Shown: positions 20,853 to 21,390 of the stretch, piece by piece
Numbering within the stretch: position 1 is the stretch's first letter
Layout: the number at the start of each line of letters is the position of its first letter
Source: a virus
Virus record (IMG/VR): IMGVR_UViG_3300013094_000330
Location: 1-21,390 of that record
DNA length: 21,390 nt
Strand: one strand, 5' to 3'
Notes under the pieces: generated by a model
The model's database searches: none
What the model saw: the letters and a program-made list of their open reading frames with translations, nothing else
What the model was told of the DNA's origin: nothing
Position numbers and translations under genes: made by a program

Positions 20853-21390
20853 AAGACATACTGCCCGTGACTACCCTGCTATGTTATCCTGGTGGCACCA
20901 GCGGACACCAGGTCATCAGCACTCTGCATCATAGCCGGTACTTTGCTAGATACGATAACCTAGGCATCAGCCCAACTGGCTCTATACCGAGGATGCCATT
21001 CTTACCGTTCAACGAACGACAGTATATTATGAGATTACCTCACCAGGACATCGTGTCCATAGGCGCAGGCGGGCAGTGTTGGATCAAGACCGAAGACAAC
21101 AGACAATGGCTGCGAGATCAAACCTTGGATTGGTTACTGCGTAGATGGAAAAGCCAAACCGGCCTGGATATTGACAGCGTGATCGCCAGCAGACAGCAGT
21201 TGATATTTCACACTCATCTAGACAATGATTTCATCCAATGGTTGCTACCCGAGGCTCGCAAGCTGTTCATGCTTACTAGCAACAGCTATTTTGGATTGAG
21301 AGCAGATGCTGCTAAGAATCCAGACAAGCATCCACGTGATCCCAAGAAGCTGCTGCGATACATCGCCATGCGATCAGGATGGCACGTACA
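20840..21390 (+). CDS. Unknown phage protein, 3' end cut by window edge
   Basis: The frame is open from 20804 to the right edge. I choose TTG 20840 (MATLEDILPVTTLL) because AGGGA at 20829-20833 lies six bases upstream; the GTG at 20867 lacks such a site. At least 183 residues are present. It begins with hydrophobic residues, then LLCYPGGTSGHQVISTLHHS (about 14-33), a Gly-rich turn after a strand that could be a nucleotide or phosphate-binding loop. No P-loop consensus is present. Later parts read QYIMRLPHQDIVSIGAGGQCW and IFHTHLDNDFIQWLLPEARKLFML. I do not recognise the family, and the missing C-terminus prevents a call. A first loop like YPGGTSG is seen in some sulfotransferase-like proteins, but this is a weak resemblance. 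Confidence 0.55.
   Translation, partial: MATLEDILPVTTLLCYPGGTSGHQVISTLHHSRYFARYDNLGISPTGSIPRMPFLPFNERQYIMRLPHQDIVSIGAGGQCWIKTEDNRQWLRDQTLDWLLRRWKSQTGLDIDSVIASRQQLIFHTHLDNDFIQWLLPEARKLFMLTSNSYFGLRADAAKNPDKHPRDPKKLLRYIAMRSGWHV

Noticed and set aside
1-21390. tRNA genes, CRISPR arrays, insertion sequences or attachment sites
   Set aside because: Gaps between genes are all under 80 bases. None holds a cloverleaf, repeat-spacer array or terminal inverted repeat, and no transposase or integrase motif is present.

Overview
The window looks like part of the genome of a T4-like, contractile-tailed phage of aquatic bacteria, of the cyanophage or pelagiphage kind. Three things point there. Genes are packed with 1 to 23 base overlaps (ATGA, GTGA and TGATG junctions). 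Short T4-type late-promoter boxes (CATAAATA, CTAAATA) sit at a few gaps. The gene set also fits: tail-fibre or virion proteins, ThyX, small conserved phage proteins and a block of glycosyltransferase-like genes. I see no tRNA, rRNA, CRISPR array, insertion sequence or integrase. The host cannot be named from the sequence alone. No stretch over 300 bases lacks a gene.

Bases 1-5216 hold late virion genes: a large beta-module protein cut by the left edge, a 44-residue mini-protein, its larger N-terminal relative, a tail-fibre-like protein with a conserved C-terminal domain, and a Gly/Ser/Thr-rich virion protein. A small conserved protein (5277-5633) leads into the accessory block.

Bases 5626-16129 form one almost gapless polycistron. 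It has two GT8-like glycosyltransferases, an unknown protein, four genes of a second glycosyltransferase-like family (one a three-module fusion with two degenerate half-modules), two tandem Rossmann methyltransferase-like genes, a small helical protein, and two different radical SAM enzymes. The simplest reading is a surface-modification or decoration island attached to the tail-fibre region; its substrate is unknown.

Bases 16134-18105 hold a small conserved protein preceded by an internal late-promoter box, thymidylate synthase ThyX, an APS-kinase-like P-loop kinase and a very small HxGH nucleotidylyltransferase. A hairpin with a U-run on the minus strand ends the convergent block.

Bases 18141-19319 are on the minus strand: a small two-helix membrane protein behind a late-promoter box, a 72-residue protein with a strong Shine-Dalgarno, and a 237-residue protein with an Ala/Lys/Pro histone-H1-like tail. 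Bases 19397-21390 return to the plus strand with a large protein carrying a TEK motif reminiscent of fucosyltransferase-type enzymes, a small protein with an internal repeat, and a gene cut by the right edge that probably starts with TTG.
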